The position numbers and the translations under genes are program-made. Positions 34,601 through 46,171 of a DNA stretch of 64,000 nt are shown here, piece after piece. The notes beneath the pieces were generated by a model. That model was not told the origin of the DNA. It worked only from the letters and a program-made list of their open reading frames with translations, and searched no databases. The DNA is from Fomes fomentarius (taxonomy: Eukaryota > Basidiomycota > Agaricomycetes > Polyporales > Polyporaceae), in NCBI GenBank assembly GCA_022606135.1, contig JABYQN010000010.1, positions 434,001 through 498,000 of the forward strand, read 5' to 3'. The number at the start of each line of letters is the position of its first letter. The first letter of the stretch is position 1.

Positions 34601-35401
34601 GCGCCGCCGTCTGTACCCATGTCACGTCGGAATCCACTGCTGGCAAGGACTTCCCCTAGTCCATAGATATTGGTACCAAGAGGGAGTGCAGACGTGAGTT
34701 GCAAGAACTGATCTTCGAACACGAGAGGGAATCCATCAAGTGCAGTGCTACTATCATCCCCGATGACTGGCGGAATAGGCGTACGAGGAAGTGATTTGAT
34801 GCGTGTGTCGAACAGCGGCGGCGCGTCTGGGTCGGACCGACGGGTGATCCAGAAGGCAAACGGTTTGGGGTCATAGTGGAACTCCAAGTCCGCATGGTAC
34901 TTCAGGGTTGGATCGTCCACGGCAGCTCCCAACGAGATCACATTGGGCGGGATGGCGAATTGTCCTTTCGCACTATCGAAGATATTCACATGAAGCCTGG
35001 AATGGGAATCCATCAGAGGAAAACATGACTGTCACCACCACACAATGGCCGCGTACCTAGTTTTCGTCTCGTATGTCACTTCCAACGTCAGATCGGATAT
35101 GTCATGACCAAAGGCATTACATGCAGGTCCGGTCAGAGAGAGCCGGGCATTGAGCCCGCTACTGCTCTCCGTAAGGGACGACAAGGCGTACCCTGCAGAT
35201 CAATGTCGATGAAGAAATCCCAATTGATCAATCAAACCACAGGGATTTTAACGGAAAGAGCGAACCTGGACATGACGACACATTCAGTGAGTAAGAAGGT
35301 TCTTCCACGCTTCTTTTAATCCATGCTGGTAGAATGGCAGAAGGATCCTTGACTAGACTCGCACCCCCCGCGAGGATCGCAGCAAACAAAGCACCGAGCA
35401 T
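31681..35401 (-). CDS. Secreted GH31 alpha-glucosidase
   Basis: Fourteen exons in coding order: 35401-35266, 35192-35057, 34996-34544, 34487-34404, 34339-33967, 33906-33835, 33774-33746, 33689-33626, 33567-33431, 33363-33274, 33216-33044, 32992-32505, 32441-32276 and 32201-31681; 973 residues. It should hydrolyse terminal alpha-1,4-glucosidic (perhaps other alpha-glycosidic) bonds outside the cell. The N-terminus MLGALFAAILAGGASL is a signal peptide. The N-domain includes NIYGLGEVLASSGFRRDMG; the barrel includes WQPAWGFGFHLCRWGY; the nucleophile is Asp483 in GIWLDMNE; the acid/base is Asp653 in HWLGDN. Several N-x-S/T sites fit glycosylation. The motif after the nucleophile is NELSSF where NEPSSF is usual, a conservative-looking but uncommon change. 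All junctions are GT-AG and keep frame, so the gene is intact. Length fits fungal GH31. Confidence 0.93.
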
Positions 35402-37884
35402 AGCGTTGCACGATGGCGGGTGATCTGTAAGTACTAAGAGGCGAGGCGTTGCCGAGAAACTTCCGCGGCCCCCTTTATACTTTGAACTCCAGCGGACCTT
35501 GGCGCCCCGCTCACTGGCCGCACGCCAGGGAAGCGGTCTCATCTGGGTCTCACTGACTCTATCGAGACGCCGTCTCGCCTACGTAATCTGAAGGAACGTA
35601 AGTAAGAGCCAAAGAAGACGCTCAGAGAAGAGAAGCCGGCTCACATGAGTCTCATCACTATTCAGGCTGATGGTAATCTTGACTGGCAATTATCGAATTC
35701 CTTGACACTTGGACCGACTCACGCCAGTAACTGGCAACAGAGTGCAAGTCAATGAGTCATTAGCAGAAATGGCATCTGCATCATCAATTAGTCATCGCTC
35801 ATGCGACCGCGTGTCTCCAGCTATGAACGGGATTGCAACGGTAAACTCATACAATTGAGAAAGTATACGAAGATGCATCGCCAAGGCGCGCTGGGAGAGG
35901 ATTCGACGGGCGCGATGGACCGCATCAATGAACGACGTGAACATGCATCGTCAGTTACTGCCTGAAATACGCAGGACGTCTGGATGCCGCTTCGACTCGG
36001 CTCGGCTGCACAGGCCTACGATGCAACTAGAAAGGGAAAGACGTCGGTACGCGATAAAATGTGGTCAACGGGACGAAAGCTTACCACACATGTCTCCGAG
36101 TGTGCATATCGATTGTTGAATATAATATACCAACTGTGCTGATCTCAATCAAAGGCAGAGATGAAGAGGAGAACAGCGCTGTCAGTGTCAACGTGGAGGT
36201 TCGACAAGAATGACACCACCAGCGCCTATGTCCCTGAAATTTGCTTGAGCGAGGTGGTTGACCCCACAACATTCGCCAACGAAGACTTGCATCACAACCA
36301 ATACGCTTGGCCCCGTATCTTGCTCTAGGAATGTATCAATAAATCAATTCTCCCGACTCAGACGGGCACTCGGGAAATGACCATCAGTCCCCTAAGTATC
36401 TCGACCATCCTAGTCCGACAAGTACTAGCACTACTGTCGGTGCATTATCACTAACATCATGTATACACCGATGTTGCTCTAGTTCTTTCCGTCTATATTT
36501 GTTGGTAGCAATCACAATGTTCAGTTGTGCCCGTATAGAGCTCGAGAGTCTGATAAGAAGCTTCGCTCCATTGTTTCAATGCCCTCGATACTCTGATGAG
36601 ATCTTCACGAAATTAGTGTGTAGCATCACAGCGGCAGGCAATTGGGTAGCAGTGGTGAAAGCTTACCCTTCGAGGACTGAGGAGGATGGCTTATGCATCC
36701 ATGAACTCTTGGTTATGCTTCCCATGATCCGAATTGCATGGGATACAGCCACCTTCAGATACAAAATAAGGCTAGAATTGTATTGGTTGTCAGTGTCACA
36801 AACTACCGTTGATCTTTTGCCACCCCTTTAGCGTCCTAGTAGTAGTCAGGGGCGCTTCAGTAAATCACAGTATGCGCTAGCGTTATCGTCCTTCTGACCC
36901 TGAACCTAGATCATAGTTTCCATTCTCTCTACGTACCTTAGGCCGTCTGTCGCACCCTAGCCATGATTCGTGTGCCTTCTGTTTTTTACGAGTGGAGTTC
37001 AAATGGTGACAGATCCAGTTGGAGAAAGTGTGGCGATGCATGGAAACGCCCGGCATTTGCCGATTGGCGGTACCTGTTCAGCAAGTTCGAATCTCTGCGA
37101 GCACACTTCGCGACAAACTTCCAGGTAGCCGGCCAGGGACAGCTCGACGACGACGTAACCGAGATCTAGGCTGCCTAACAAGACACTCCAGTCTTCGGGG
37201 AATTTGGTGCCTTCTTCATTGGCCATCGTGAGTTCAGGTCGTAGTCGTGTCGGCATTTTCTCGGTGAGCCTCAAGCATCGTTCGCTGTTGCTCTCATCTT
37301 CCCCGCAATCTCCAGCGTATCCAGGCATAACCTTCCATCTTATGGATGCCTGCTTCCTAAAAAGGGGATTCAGCGCACAGGCAGTCGAATATCTGGCCGC
37401 GAGACACGCCAGTAAGCCACAGTCATTTCACCGAGTTTCCTCCATCATGGCGTCCCCTTGCACTATGATGCCCCTCAGTATATGAGGGTTCGACAATCCA
37501 CTACTTCTTCAGCACCACTGTGAATTGGCTTCTCATGAAGAGCCAAGACAACGGCGTCTGAAGACACCGAATTCTCTGCGAAATTGTCGCATTTATCCAG
37601 GACTTGATATCCCTACCCGTCATGCATCAGGAGAAAACGAATAGCACACTATCTGATTTCCCTCCCCCCCTGAACAGGTACACATACGCCGAAATTCTAT
37701 CACGGACTTCGCGCACATCGTGGATATCTTGGTCAATCCCGCAGGAAGTCCTAGAAAATCTCCGTCATGTCAGCATCTTCACGTCCGGCTGATTCTGCTA
37801 TACTCTATCTGGTAGCAGAGGACCCTCACTATCTGCGGCCCGACTGACAGCCTCTCGTGTATTTGCTTTTTCCCGCCACAGAAG
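35402..37884. other. Intergenic with weak coding hints
   Basis: Contains the promoter of the GH31 gene (first few hundred bases). Small frames at 36499-36831 and 36963-37169 (plus) look somewhat protein-like (the second includes WRYLFSKFESLRAH and ends in a clean stop), but I cannot connect them to exons or to a family. Otherwise nothing seen. Confidence 0.4.
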
Positions 37885-38911
37885 CTCACTGTTTTGACAT
37901 CTCGAGGCCCGCAAAGCCGTACGAACTGCTATCCTCACTCATGCCGAGCATCAGACCAACCGCACCCGCGTGCTCCGTGCACTCACACCCGCATGCTCTT
38001 AGCCGACCATCGCACGAACTCTGCGGCATGGCGCTACCATCTACTATCTGCGAAGACGGTACTAACCCCCGGGCCGTTAATCTCCTGCAACCCCAACGAG
38101 TTTGGAAGACGTCTGACATTCTGATGATGCACGGCCCCTCCTCCGTGAGGTCTACTACCGCCGCACGAACTCACTACTGGGTTCTCCGATTGCTTCGAGG
38201 AGGAATTGGTCACAGCTCTACCACGGGATCGCATCCGTTTGGCTCCAACGACACACTTGATCGGACCCATCTATCCAGATGTCATATCGCGCCCTTCTCT
38301 CCGGGTGTCGCGCACACATCCTTTGGTCGCTCTCTGTGTACCTCTCACGTTGGCCTGTCAGATGATGTACGCTGCTCCCCTCTCTTCGGCAGTGTTTCCT
38401 ACGTTCAGGGCCCGTGTGCGTGCTCCCCTACTTCCTCGCATCGAACCGCATGCGCCTCTGGGAAGCCGTGCGGGGACGATCCGACGTGGTGTCCTCCTCT
38501 TTATTGGAACAGCTTGCGCCGTCGTCTTGGACTGCCCTTCACGTCTTTCGAACCGCTCGGTGGAAAGGCTATCCGGATCTTAGCCAGTCACCGTGTTGCT
38601 CTACTGGTTCGTATCGGTCTCCGCAAGGTACCGTTGGGGGCTTCTCGTCTCCAACGTTCTCGCCCTCTCGCGCACAATTGCCTCGTACCTCCGGGATCTA
38701 CTCGGCCCGTCAAATCCTTCCTATGCAGGAGGGAGCGTCGTTTAGTATATTGCTTCCACCTGGGCTCTCGAAAGTGGGGCTATGCGTCTTGGAAGATCAA
38801 ATGAAATCGGTCAATGACAATGGCATGATGTTCTTGGTACTCAATGCTCGCTACCGCAAGAGAAGGTGTCATTCCGTCCGACATTGATCGTACACTGTTC
38901 TTCAAGCATGT
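37885..38911 (+). pseudogene. Heavily decayed conserved fungal gene
   Basis: Pieces of one protein lie in different frames in order: FDIXEARKAV-like start, then LADHRTNSAAWRYHLLSAKT, SDPSIQMSYRALLS, LTLACQMMYAAPLSSAVFPT, FLASNRMRLWEAVRGRSDVV, VTVLLYWFVSVSARYRWGLL, LSRTIASYLRDLLGPSNPSY, STWALESGAMRLGRSNEIGQ and a clean end GVIPSDIDRTLFFKHV before TAA at about 38911. At least four frameshifts and several stops break it. The order and spacing are those of a normal single protein, possibly a membrane-associated one (hydrophobic YWF-rich block). I cannot name the family. Some long open frames overlapping it are chance readings. Confidence 0.6.
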
Positions 38912-39379
38912 CTAACGCCGTTCCGCCTCGATGCTTCGGCTAGTGCCGCGAATCCCAGGATAACCTTCAAGGCGTAAGCCCCAAATACCGAATGTGTAGC
39001 CACCACGCCCACGTATATTTGTGACCGTCGTCCCCTCTCGAAGCCGTCCCTCTCCGACTTGCCTGCAGCTGTGGCAAAGAGACACGAGCTTAGACGCTCA
39101 GCAATCGTACACACTTTCCTGTTTGGCCATCTAGAGGATGATGCACAGGGGCCGAGAATCGCGTGTGTCACACCCAACGTGTAATCCGTTTCCTAGCGCG
39201 TCGACCGCACATCCTAGTATGAGATCTGCCCAGATAGATACATGCTATCGTACATCCATATCCGTCCACATTCCGTGGGATGCCCGGCACGGGCGCAGGA
39301 TCAAGGTTCCCGAGGAAGAAAAGGGTGCAGCCAGCGGAATATCCTCGTATCGTATCTGTGCATCTGCGCCCGCGGCCAG
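38912..39379. other. Intergenic
   Basis: No recognised gene between the pseudogene and the SDR gene stop. Confidence 0.5.
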
Positions 39380-40724
39380 CTACAGGCGCGGCTTGATCAT
39401 GTGGGTCACCGAGTCTGGATCGAGCACAGACTGCGGGTACGGCAGCGCCAGCGTGCGCAGGTGCTCAGTTCCGCCGTCGACGGCGAGGACTTGCCCGGTG
39501 ATGAAGCGTGCGGCGGGGCTAAAGAGGAAGACAGCCGCGTTGGCGATTTCCTTGACATCTCCATAACGACCAACGGGGATTTGCAACGTGTACTGGGAGC
39601 CATCGGGGCCCTTCGAGCTGAGGCGATCCATGCCTTCTGTACCAGCGATAGGTCCAGGAGCGATCACGTTCGAACGGACACCCTGACGGCGTGACGGTCA
39701 ATTGAATACATCCGCGCTCCGAGAATGGGTACGCTGTGGGATACGTGACTCACATAAGGCCCTTCTTCGACAGCGAGAACAGCAGACGCTGCAAAACTAC
39801 GTTGATAACCTAACCTCGGTCTCCGTGTGTTCTCACTCACTCGCATCAACGGCGGCTTTAGCTGCAGAGACGTGTACCTGATAGGGTGTTCCTTGGGACA
39901 GCAGGAAGGGATGTCAATTCTCAGGACGCAAGCCGGATTCGCTGGCAAGGAAGGGGGCACGTACCCCGGTAGTGCAGAGTCGCACTGACGTGAATGTATG
40001 ACCCTTTGGAGGCACGCAAGTGGGGAAGGGTGGCCTTGATGGTGTTGTAGGTTCCAATCTACTCTCACGGCTAGATTCAGGAAGTTCTATGTGCGGCGCG
40101 AGGACGTCAGAGAAACACGCACCGTGTCAATTTCGATGACCGTCTTAAAGCCGTTCTCGGACAGCTTGGAGATCGGCGCCAGGAAGTTCCCAGCAGCACC
40201 TACATGTCAAAGCGGCATGTTTCAGTGGGAATGTACTTTGATTGAAAGTTGCTCGTATTAGTATACATACCACAAACGACGAAGTCAATCCTGCCAAATT
40301 TCTCGACAGTCTTTGCGACGGCGTCTTGCAATTGTTTTGGGTTCCGTACATCGGCTTGTACAGCTATACATTCACTCGCAGTGGAAGAAGCGAGCTCATT
40401 TGCAGCAGCTTGAAGACGATCCAACCTTGCGGGAGTAGTATGAGCTCAGTGGGTGGCTGCCACCCCAGCAGATCAGCAGAAAGACTTACTTGCGACCAAC
40501 AATAGCGGCTTTCGCACCATGTCTCAGCTGCACAAGAAGTCGCGCTGATAAGTTGTGCTGCACGCAAGACCCGTATGACCGAAGATGCGTACCACGGCCT
40601 CGGTCATGCCCTTGCAAATGCCGGAACCTCCGCCGGTACAGAAGAGAACTTTGCCTTTGAAGATGTCGGGTTTGAACACTGCTGTGGAGTCCACAGGAGG
40701 AGGCTCAACGTAAGCTTCCGCCAT
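39380..40724 (-). CDS. Peroxisomal 2,4-dienoyl-CoA reductase-like SDR
   Basis: Eight exons in coding order: 40724-40593, 40527-40490, 40425-40271, 40199-40123, 40058-39965, 39891-39841, 39788-39754 and 39682-39380; 294 residues, frame kept. The family reduces 2,4-dienoyl-CoA with NADPH during breakdown of polyunsaturated fatty acids. The cofactor motif is TGGGSGIC (residues 30-37), with Cys where the third Gly of TGxxxGIG normally sits. Family signatures follow: [44 protein letters not shown] (the Lys replaces the usual YxxxK pair, as in this subfamily) and [13 protein letters not shown]. The C-terminus PRL is a non-canonical PTS1 peroxisome signal, supporting location there. No mitochondrial presequence is visible. 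Confidence 0.88.
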
Positions 40725-43700
40725 TGCTAGCTTTCCTGCTGTTCCTCAATAGGTCCTAGACGCAGTGTTTCTTGGTGGTTCAAACAAAGAGCTGGCCACA
40801 GTACTGCTCGCGGCAACTTGAAGTTGCCCCAAGGAAGTGTACACCGGCCGGGGCCGGCTCGGAAGCAATTGATATCCGGAGCTCGATGTCGACTCTCGGC
40901 GAACGCCGGCTGTCTCATGTCCCCGACTTTCATTCTGTGACTGTTCAGGCCTTCAGGCCTTTCTTCCATCCGCTCATTTGCCGTCTCATCTCCTCGCTGT
41001 TAATTCACGACGTACTTCTGGTACATGATGACAGTTTCGGCTACTCAAATCAACCCTTGCGTCACACGAAGTTCTGTAAACTCAGGTTCCGCGGCGCGTT
41101 CTATTAACACCACCTGGGAGCGTGGCTGTCGTGGCCAATCTCTGAGGACATCATGAACAAAACATCGGCTTTACACATCATCACGATCAGAATGATCATG
41201 ATCAGGTCGATGTGAAGGATAGATTGGTGACCGACCACCCGAACAAGTAAGTGCGCAGGACACTTATCGTTGAATTATGTCATGCCCGAAGGAATCAACT
41301 GTGTGGCCTGCGAATCTGTTCAGCTACACTAGAGGGCTCCGATTGCGTATGTTTCCGGTCGCTTGTGTATCCTCGAAGAGTTGTTGATCCAAGGTTCGTG
41401 GTTTATCAGTGCAACGAATCACACGGTGTATTGGGTATACTTCGTACCTATTCGTCTGCCAGCCAGACGCAGAAGGTAATGATTCTGGCCCAATTACTGG
41501 ATGCCATTTTCTATACAAGTACAGTCACGCCGTTTGCTCTCTAAAACACGTAACGTTCAACTCGCTATGGCGCCTCGGCATACCCTGTCGCTGTGAGAGC
41601 GCGCCGCTGACAATTCTGGCCCATACCACTCTAGACAATGTCGATCGATGCGATAGTGGTATGGAAGTGTGGTAACGCGCCACGCCTGCTGACAGGACGT
41701 GTCCCATGATCTCGGTGAGTATGAGAAAACTCTCGGGCGTCCTCTTTACTGATGGGTATCCCTTGCTTGTTAGGATTTAGACACAACCCATCAAGTTGAG
41801 TAGTCACTATTCACACGAGTCTACGAAGTGTCTTCCCAGCAAGTGTCGTCTGTTGTCCCGTAGTAATCATTCCCCTTTGCCATTGCTCACGAGATCTGCC
41901 ATCGAAGTAGACTCATCCCGGTCCGCAAATCAGAAAGTCTGTCCCCGGTGCCTTTACAGACCGTCCTTCCTTGCGACCCTGCCGCTCGACCTGACACGAT
42001 GCATCTTTACGTGCCAGCTGCAGCGCTGAGAAGAGCTAGGCGTCTCGTGCAGACTCGGCTCCCCTGCCTCTCCACCCAACGCCGACGTCTCACGCGCACG
42101 CCGGGGAAGCGTCCTCACTCGCCGCCGTGACCCGATCGGGGGCATTACCCTGTCTCTTCCACCGTTCGCGTTCGCGTCCACCTTCGTCTTCGCGTTCCAG
42201 GTTCTGGCAGTCCCAGCCGCTCCCTCCCTCGTTTGATCTTCAGGCGACCGAAGCAACCCTGTTCCCGTCCGCCGCTGCCTGTTCGGTACCATCCTTTCAC
42301 CCTCCCTACGCTCACACCTCTTCCAACTCACATATCCCGTACCGTACCACGGCCCACCGGCAGCGGCTGGCGACATGCGAATCCGCAGCTTGTTCTCTGC
42401 CGTCGTCGTTCGAGCCGAACCGACACAACGGATAGCCAGTAGCCACCTCAAAATTTCGTATGGGGGGTTGCAAAGCAAGGTCCTTCGCAATCCGCGCGCT
42501 CGGAGCCCTTTGCCGAGCGGCGAGTAAGTATGATGGCCTATGCGAGTCAGCATATATGCGCTAGGCTTCTCCTTGTCCAGCCGGGACCTGAATTATGCTG
42601 TTGGTGGCTGGAGTGGGCGGATGCCTCCACGGAGCAACTCCCAGGCGACGCCTCGTGCCTGTGTATCTCTCGTACGTTCGTGGAGTATAAAGTTTATTCC
42701 CCGCCTCCCTCGTGCTTGTCTGGTCTCATGCGCGGCACGTCCCACTGTGTACGTGGCGACGCCCATGTCCTAAACCAGAATGTCCTTGTGGACGCGGCGA
42801 CATCCCCCGCGATCTTCAAGTTATCCCGAGCCGGAGAGTCGAGCGACTCGCGACATATGCACCCTGCATGAGCACGAAACCCTTTGTTGTCCGCGATGCG
42901 CGTCGGACATTACGCATCGCAGATTCTCCGACGACATACATATATTCATATGCATATGGTGCGCAAAGAAGCCCCGCTCGCAGGACGGAAAACACAGCCA
43001 TTCCTCCGTTTCTCCCGTACTCCCGCGCCTCGGAGCGGGGCAATTTCGCTCATACGCGCATTGGACCGTCTCATAGCATCCTGCAGTTGCTACACCACGC
43101 AGGACGCGAGTGGACGGCGGGGCTCTCGGACAGAGCGGGGGAGTGGCGCTTCTCGATCGCCCGACAAGGTTCGAAGTGTGCACAAGGTTTCGACTCGCTC
43201 GGAGTTTGTCGTGGTTTCGACGATCTTCGCGAGTCCGCGCGTCCGCGTCCGTACTTCCGGTCCCTCCTCCAAGCACTTCAGTAGCTGCCTGACGTCGCGT
43301 AGAGCGTAGCACCGGTCAAAGGTACGGGTCATTGTGACTCTCTACTTGCCCGGGCTCGTATCGATATCGGTCGACGACGGGTACGGGTCGGATATGGGCC
43401 AGCAGGTGGACGGGTATGGGCTTGGGAGCCTTCTTGACCGGCCTGACATTGCGTCGCATGGTTGTGGTTGATGAGCCGAGAGGCCTCTCTGATCCACTCA
43501 CCGAGCTCGAAAGAGTGCACACTACTGAGCCACCGCATTGGGTCACGGGTAGCATTCTCGCTTCGCAAGTCGCCCGGGTTTTGGACTGCATCCGTCCCCA
43601 GGTAGACCCGCCTGGTGCCCAGGCCCTACCAATGACGTGCGCTCGCCGCTCCATGGCGACGTAATTTATGCTTCTTCAATCTTCCCGGTCTGCACCTCAT

Positions 43701-44440
43701 GTCGCGTTTCAACGTTCATTTCATTTATGATGTACCACGACTTCCCATCCACGCATGGGCACACACAACTCGTCCGGAACGTCTGTCACTTTCGACTCCG
43801 CGCCTGCACAGCACACAGTGACGATGGCTTCAAGTTTGTGGCGGCGGTCATAGATACATTATATGGGCTCACCAAAGAGGGAAATCGGCCTGCCAGCCGC
43901 ACCTTGTGGCTTAAGAGCTTCTGGCTGCGGACAATCCCTTTGGGTCGATATGAGACGCAGAGGCGTCTAGGGTCTTCCAAAGGCCGGATGTCTTGACATC
44001 TGCAGCGCTGAGCGCCGTCGAGTCACTGTCGTTATTTCTCCGGGGCCGGTCTCTCGAACCCGCATCAGCGCATTGACATCTCGGCTGCGAGTCGGGCGTC
44101 GATGGGCTGTGTGAGGTAAAGCAGTCATACGCAGCAGGCCTGAGTATGCGAACGTCGATCGCGTACTATACTCCGATTCGTGTCGGCCATCTGCGACATC
44201 TCAGCCTTGTCTCCTCCGGCTTCGTCCTCAAACTCGCCAACTCTCCTCTCTCCGCCGCCGCCGTAGTTTGAGGTGAGTCTGGAAGCCCCGGTCACTGAAC
44301 CCAAGGACGTGCAATGCGGCATCTCCACTCTTCCAGCAGGACTCGCCCCCCGCCCCTCCCTCCCTCAGGGGGTCGAAGGGCCGAGATGACGGCAATGCCG
44401 TACGCAAGAAGGGGTGCGAGCTGTCAATCGACGGCCACGA
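40725..44440. other. Gene-poor intergenic region
   Basis: About 3.7 kb with many medium open frames on both strands but no recognisable domain, signal peptide plus exon chain, or consistent splice pattern. A small palindrome cluster (ATGATCATGATCA) lies near 41192. Nothing further supported. Confidence 0.4.
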
Positions 44441-44443
44441 CGG

Positions 44444-44468
44444 CCAGCAGCAGCAGCAGCAGCAGCAA
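44444..44468. repeat. CAG trinucleotide repeat
   Basis: About eight CAG units in a non-coding region. Confidence 0.85.
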
Positions 44469-44843
44469 CAGGCCAGACGCCAGACGCCAGACGCCGCTGC
44501 GGATATTGCGGATTTGCACAGGGCCGCAAGCCGAGCATACGCACATACGCATATGATCAGACACGTCTCGCCCCCCCCCCTCCCGGAGTGCTTCCCCTCC
44601 ATCATGCATCATGCTAATGCACCATGCATATTATGATGTGTCAGGTCCCGGGCCCGGCGGGCCAGAACTTTGAAGACGTGGCAGAAAACAACCGGTGCGT
44701 GTGCGTGCACGGTGCACGGTGCACGAAACAGCCCGACAGCGGTCAGGTATTATCCGGTTGCTGCAGACGTCGACGCTGCATGCGCACACGCAGCCAGGGG
44801 AAGCCTGGGAGGGAACAATCGCGTCGGGGTGTGTCATTTATGA

Positions 44844-44871
44844 GACGATGGACGATGGACGATGGACGATG
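44844..44871. repeat. GACGATG heptamer repeat
   Basis: Four tandem copies of a 7-bp unit. Confidence 0.85.
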
Positions 44872-44892
44872 CGGACGGTGTTCTGTTTTCCG

Positions 44893-44956
44893 GTGTTCTG
44901 TGTTCTGTGTTCTGTGTTCTGTGTTCTGTGTTCTGTGTTCTGTGTTCAGTGTTCTG
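44893..44956. repeat. GTGTTCT heptamer repeat
   Basis: About nine tandem copies of a 7-bp unit, the last with one changed base. Confidence 0.9.
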
Positions 44957-45383
44957 TCTCTTGATTTGCCCGCCAGTGTCAGTAGTCAGTATCACTGCGG
45001 CGAGCGTGCACGCGCAGGCCCTACGCCTAGTACTACTATGGATCCGGATGGGCCCAGGGGAGGAAAGGCCACAGAACTCGAGAAGTTTCAGGGCGAGGTG
45101 TGCGATGCGAGAGAGCCATGATCAATGTCATGATCATGGACGAGCCAGCAGGCTGCTGGTTGATGATGAATCGATGCATGATGGCCCGGGGCACCGGTGA
45201 CTCGGACGTGGGATGGGGCTCTGGATGGGCTCAGGCTGCAGGTTACTACTTACATCAGTACATAATACGGTGCGTGTTCAAATCGAGTAAGTACGTGGGG
45301 ACCGTGGTGTGTGGCAATGATACAGGCTGGAGTGTGGATATGCTGGATTGGGGATATATGAGACATAGGGATATGAGACATGG

Positions 45384-45412
45384 GGATATGGGATATGGGA
45401 TATGGGATATGG
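45384..45412. repeat. GGATATG heptamer repeat
   Basis: About four tandem copies of a 7-bp unit, with related looser copies before and after. Confidence 0.85.
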
Positions 45413-45447
45413 ATGTGGATTATGGATATGGTGGATCATGGGCGGTC

Positions 45448-45483
45448 GTGGAGAGGTGGAGAGGTGGAGAGGTGGAGAGAGAG
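45448..45483. repeat. GAGAGGTG octamer repeat
   Basis: About three to four tandem copies. Confidence 0.8.
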
Positions 45484-46018
45484 AGCAGTCCGTTTTAACG
45501 AATACTTTAGAGAGCAAGAGCAATAAACACTAAACACTGAACACTAACACTACCTCGATTGCGATCGGACGACGAGAAAACGGAAGAAACGCGAACAGAA
45601 AACAAGATGGACCAAGAGGACTGACTCTACGCCGCGCCGCACCCATGGGGATTAAGTCCATGCAAGAATGGATGGTAGCGTAATGTGGTATTCGGATGCG
45701 TACACGAGCGGACCGAGCGGACGAGTAGCGATCTGGAAAGCAGCAACGACGACGACGAGGAGTCCATGCACACGCGCACGCGCCCCACGCGAGCGGCGAG
45801 CGGCGAGGGCGGCGCGCAGCCAAAAAAACGACCTGGGTGATGGGGACGCGGGCGGCGAGTGCGAGAAGTGCGAGAAGTGCGAAAAGAGCGAGAGGGCCAG
45901 GGCGTGTCAAGCGAACCCGGGACGTGGGCTATATCACGACATGATACGGCATCCCGCGCACACCGAGAAGCCATACGGTTATACCCCTCCCCCCCCCCCC
46001 TCCATCCGTGTCCGCCGT

Positions 46019-46055
46019 AGCTCAAGGCTCAAGGCTCAAGGCTCAAGGCTCAAGC
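46019..46055. repeat. CTCAAGG heptamer repeat
   Basis: About five tandem copies of a 7-bp unit, 120 bp beyond the 3' end of the HMG gene. Confidence 0.85.
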
Positions 46056-46171
46056 TTCAAGCATCAAGGCGCGCTCCCCCTCGCCCCGCCTCTCTTCATC
46101 CATCATTCATCATTCCAAAGTGTGTCAAATCGCCCAAGAGTTCAGGACGCCCCGCCACCGCTCCGGCCGTG

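Noticed and set aside
36963..37169. A 68-residue plus-strand frame with protein-like character
   Set aside because: No upstream exon, no family; both strands are open, so coding direction cannot be decided.
37857..38804. A 315-residue open frame on the plus strand
   Set aside because: It overlaps the decayed gene, its translation has no domain, and the meaningful peptide blocks lie in other frames; a chance reading.
44844..45412. Short regular tandem arrays that could suggest a CRISPR-like structure
   Set aside because: Units are contiguous without spacers and the genome is eukaryotic; these are minisatellites.
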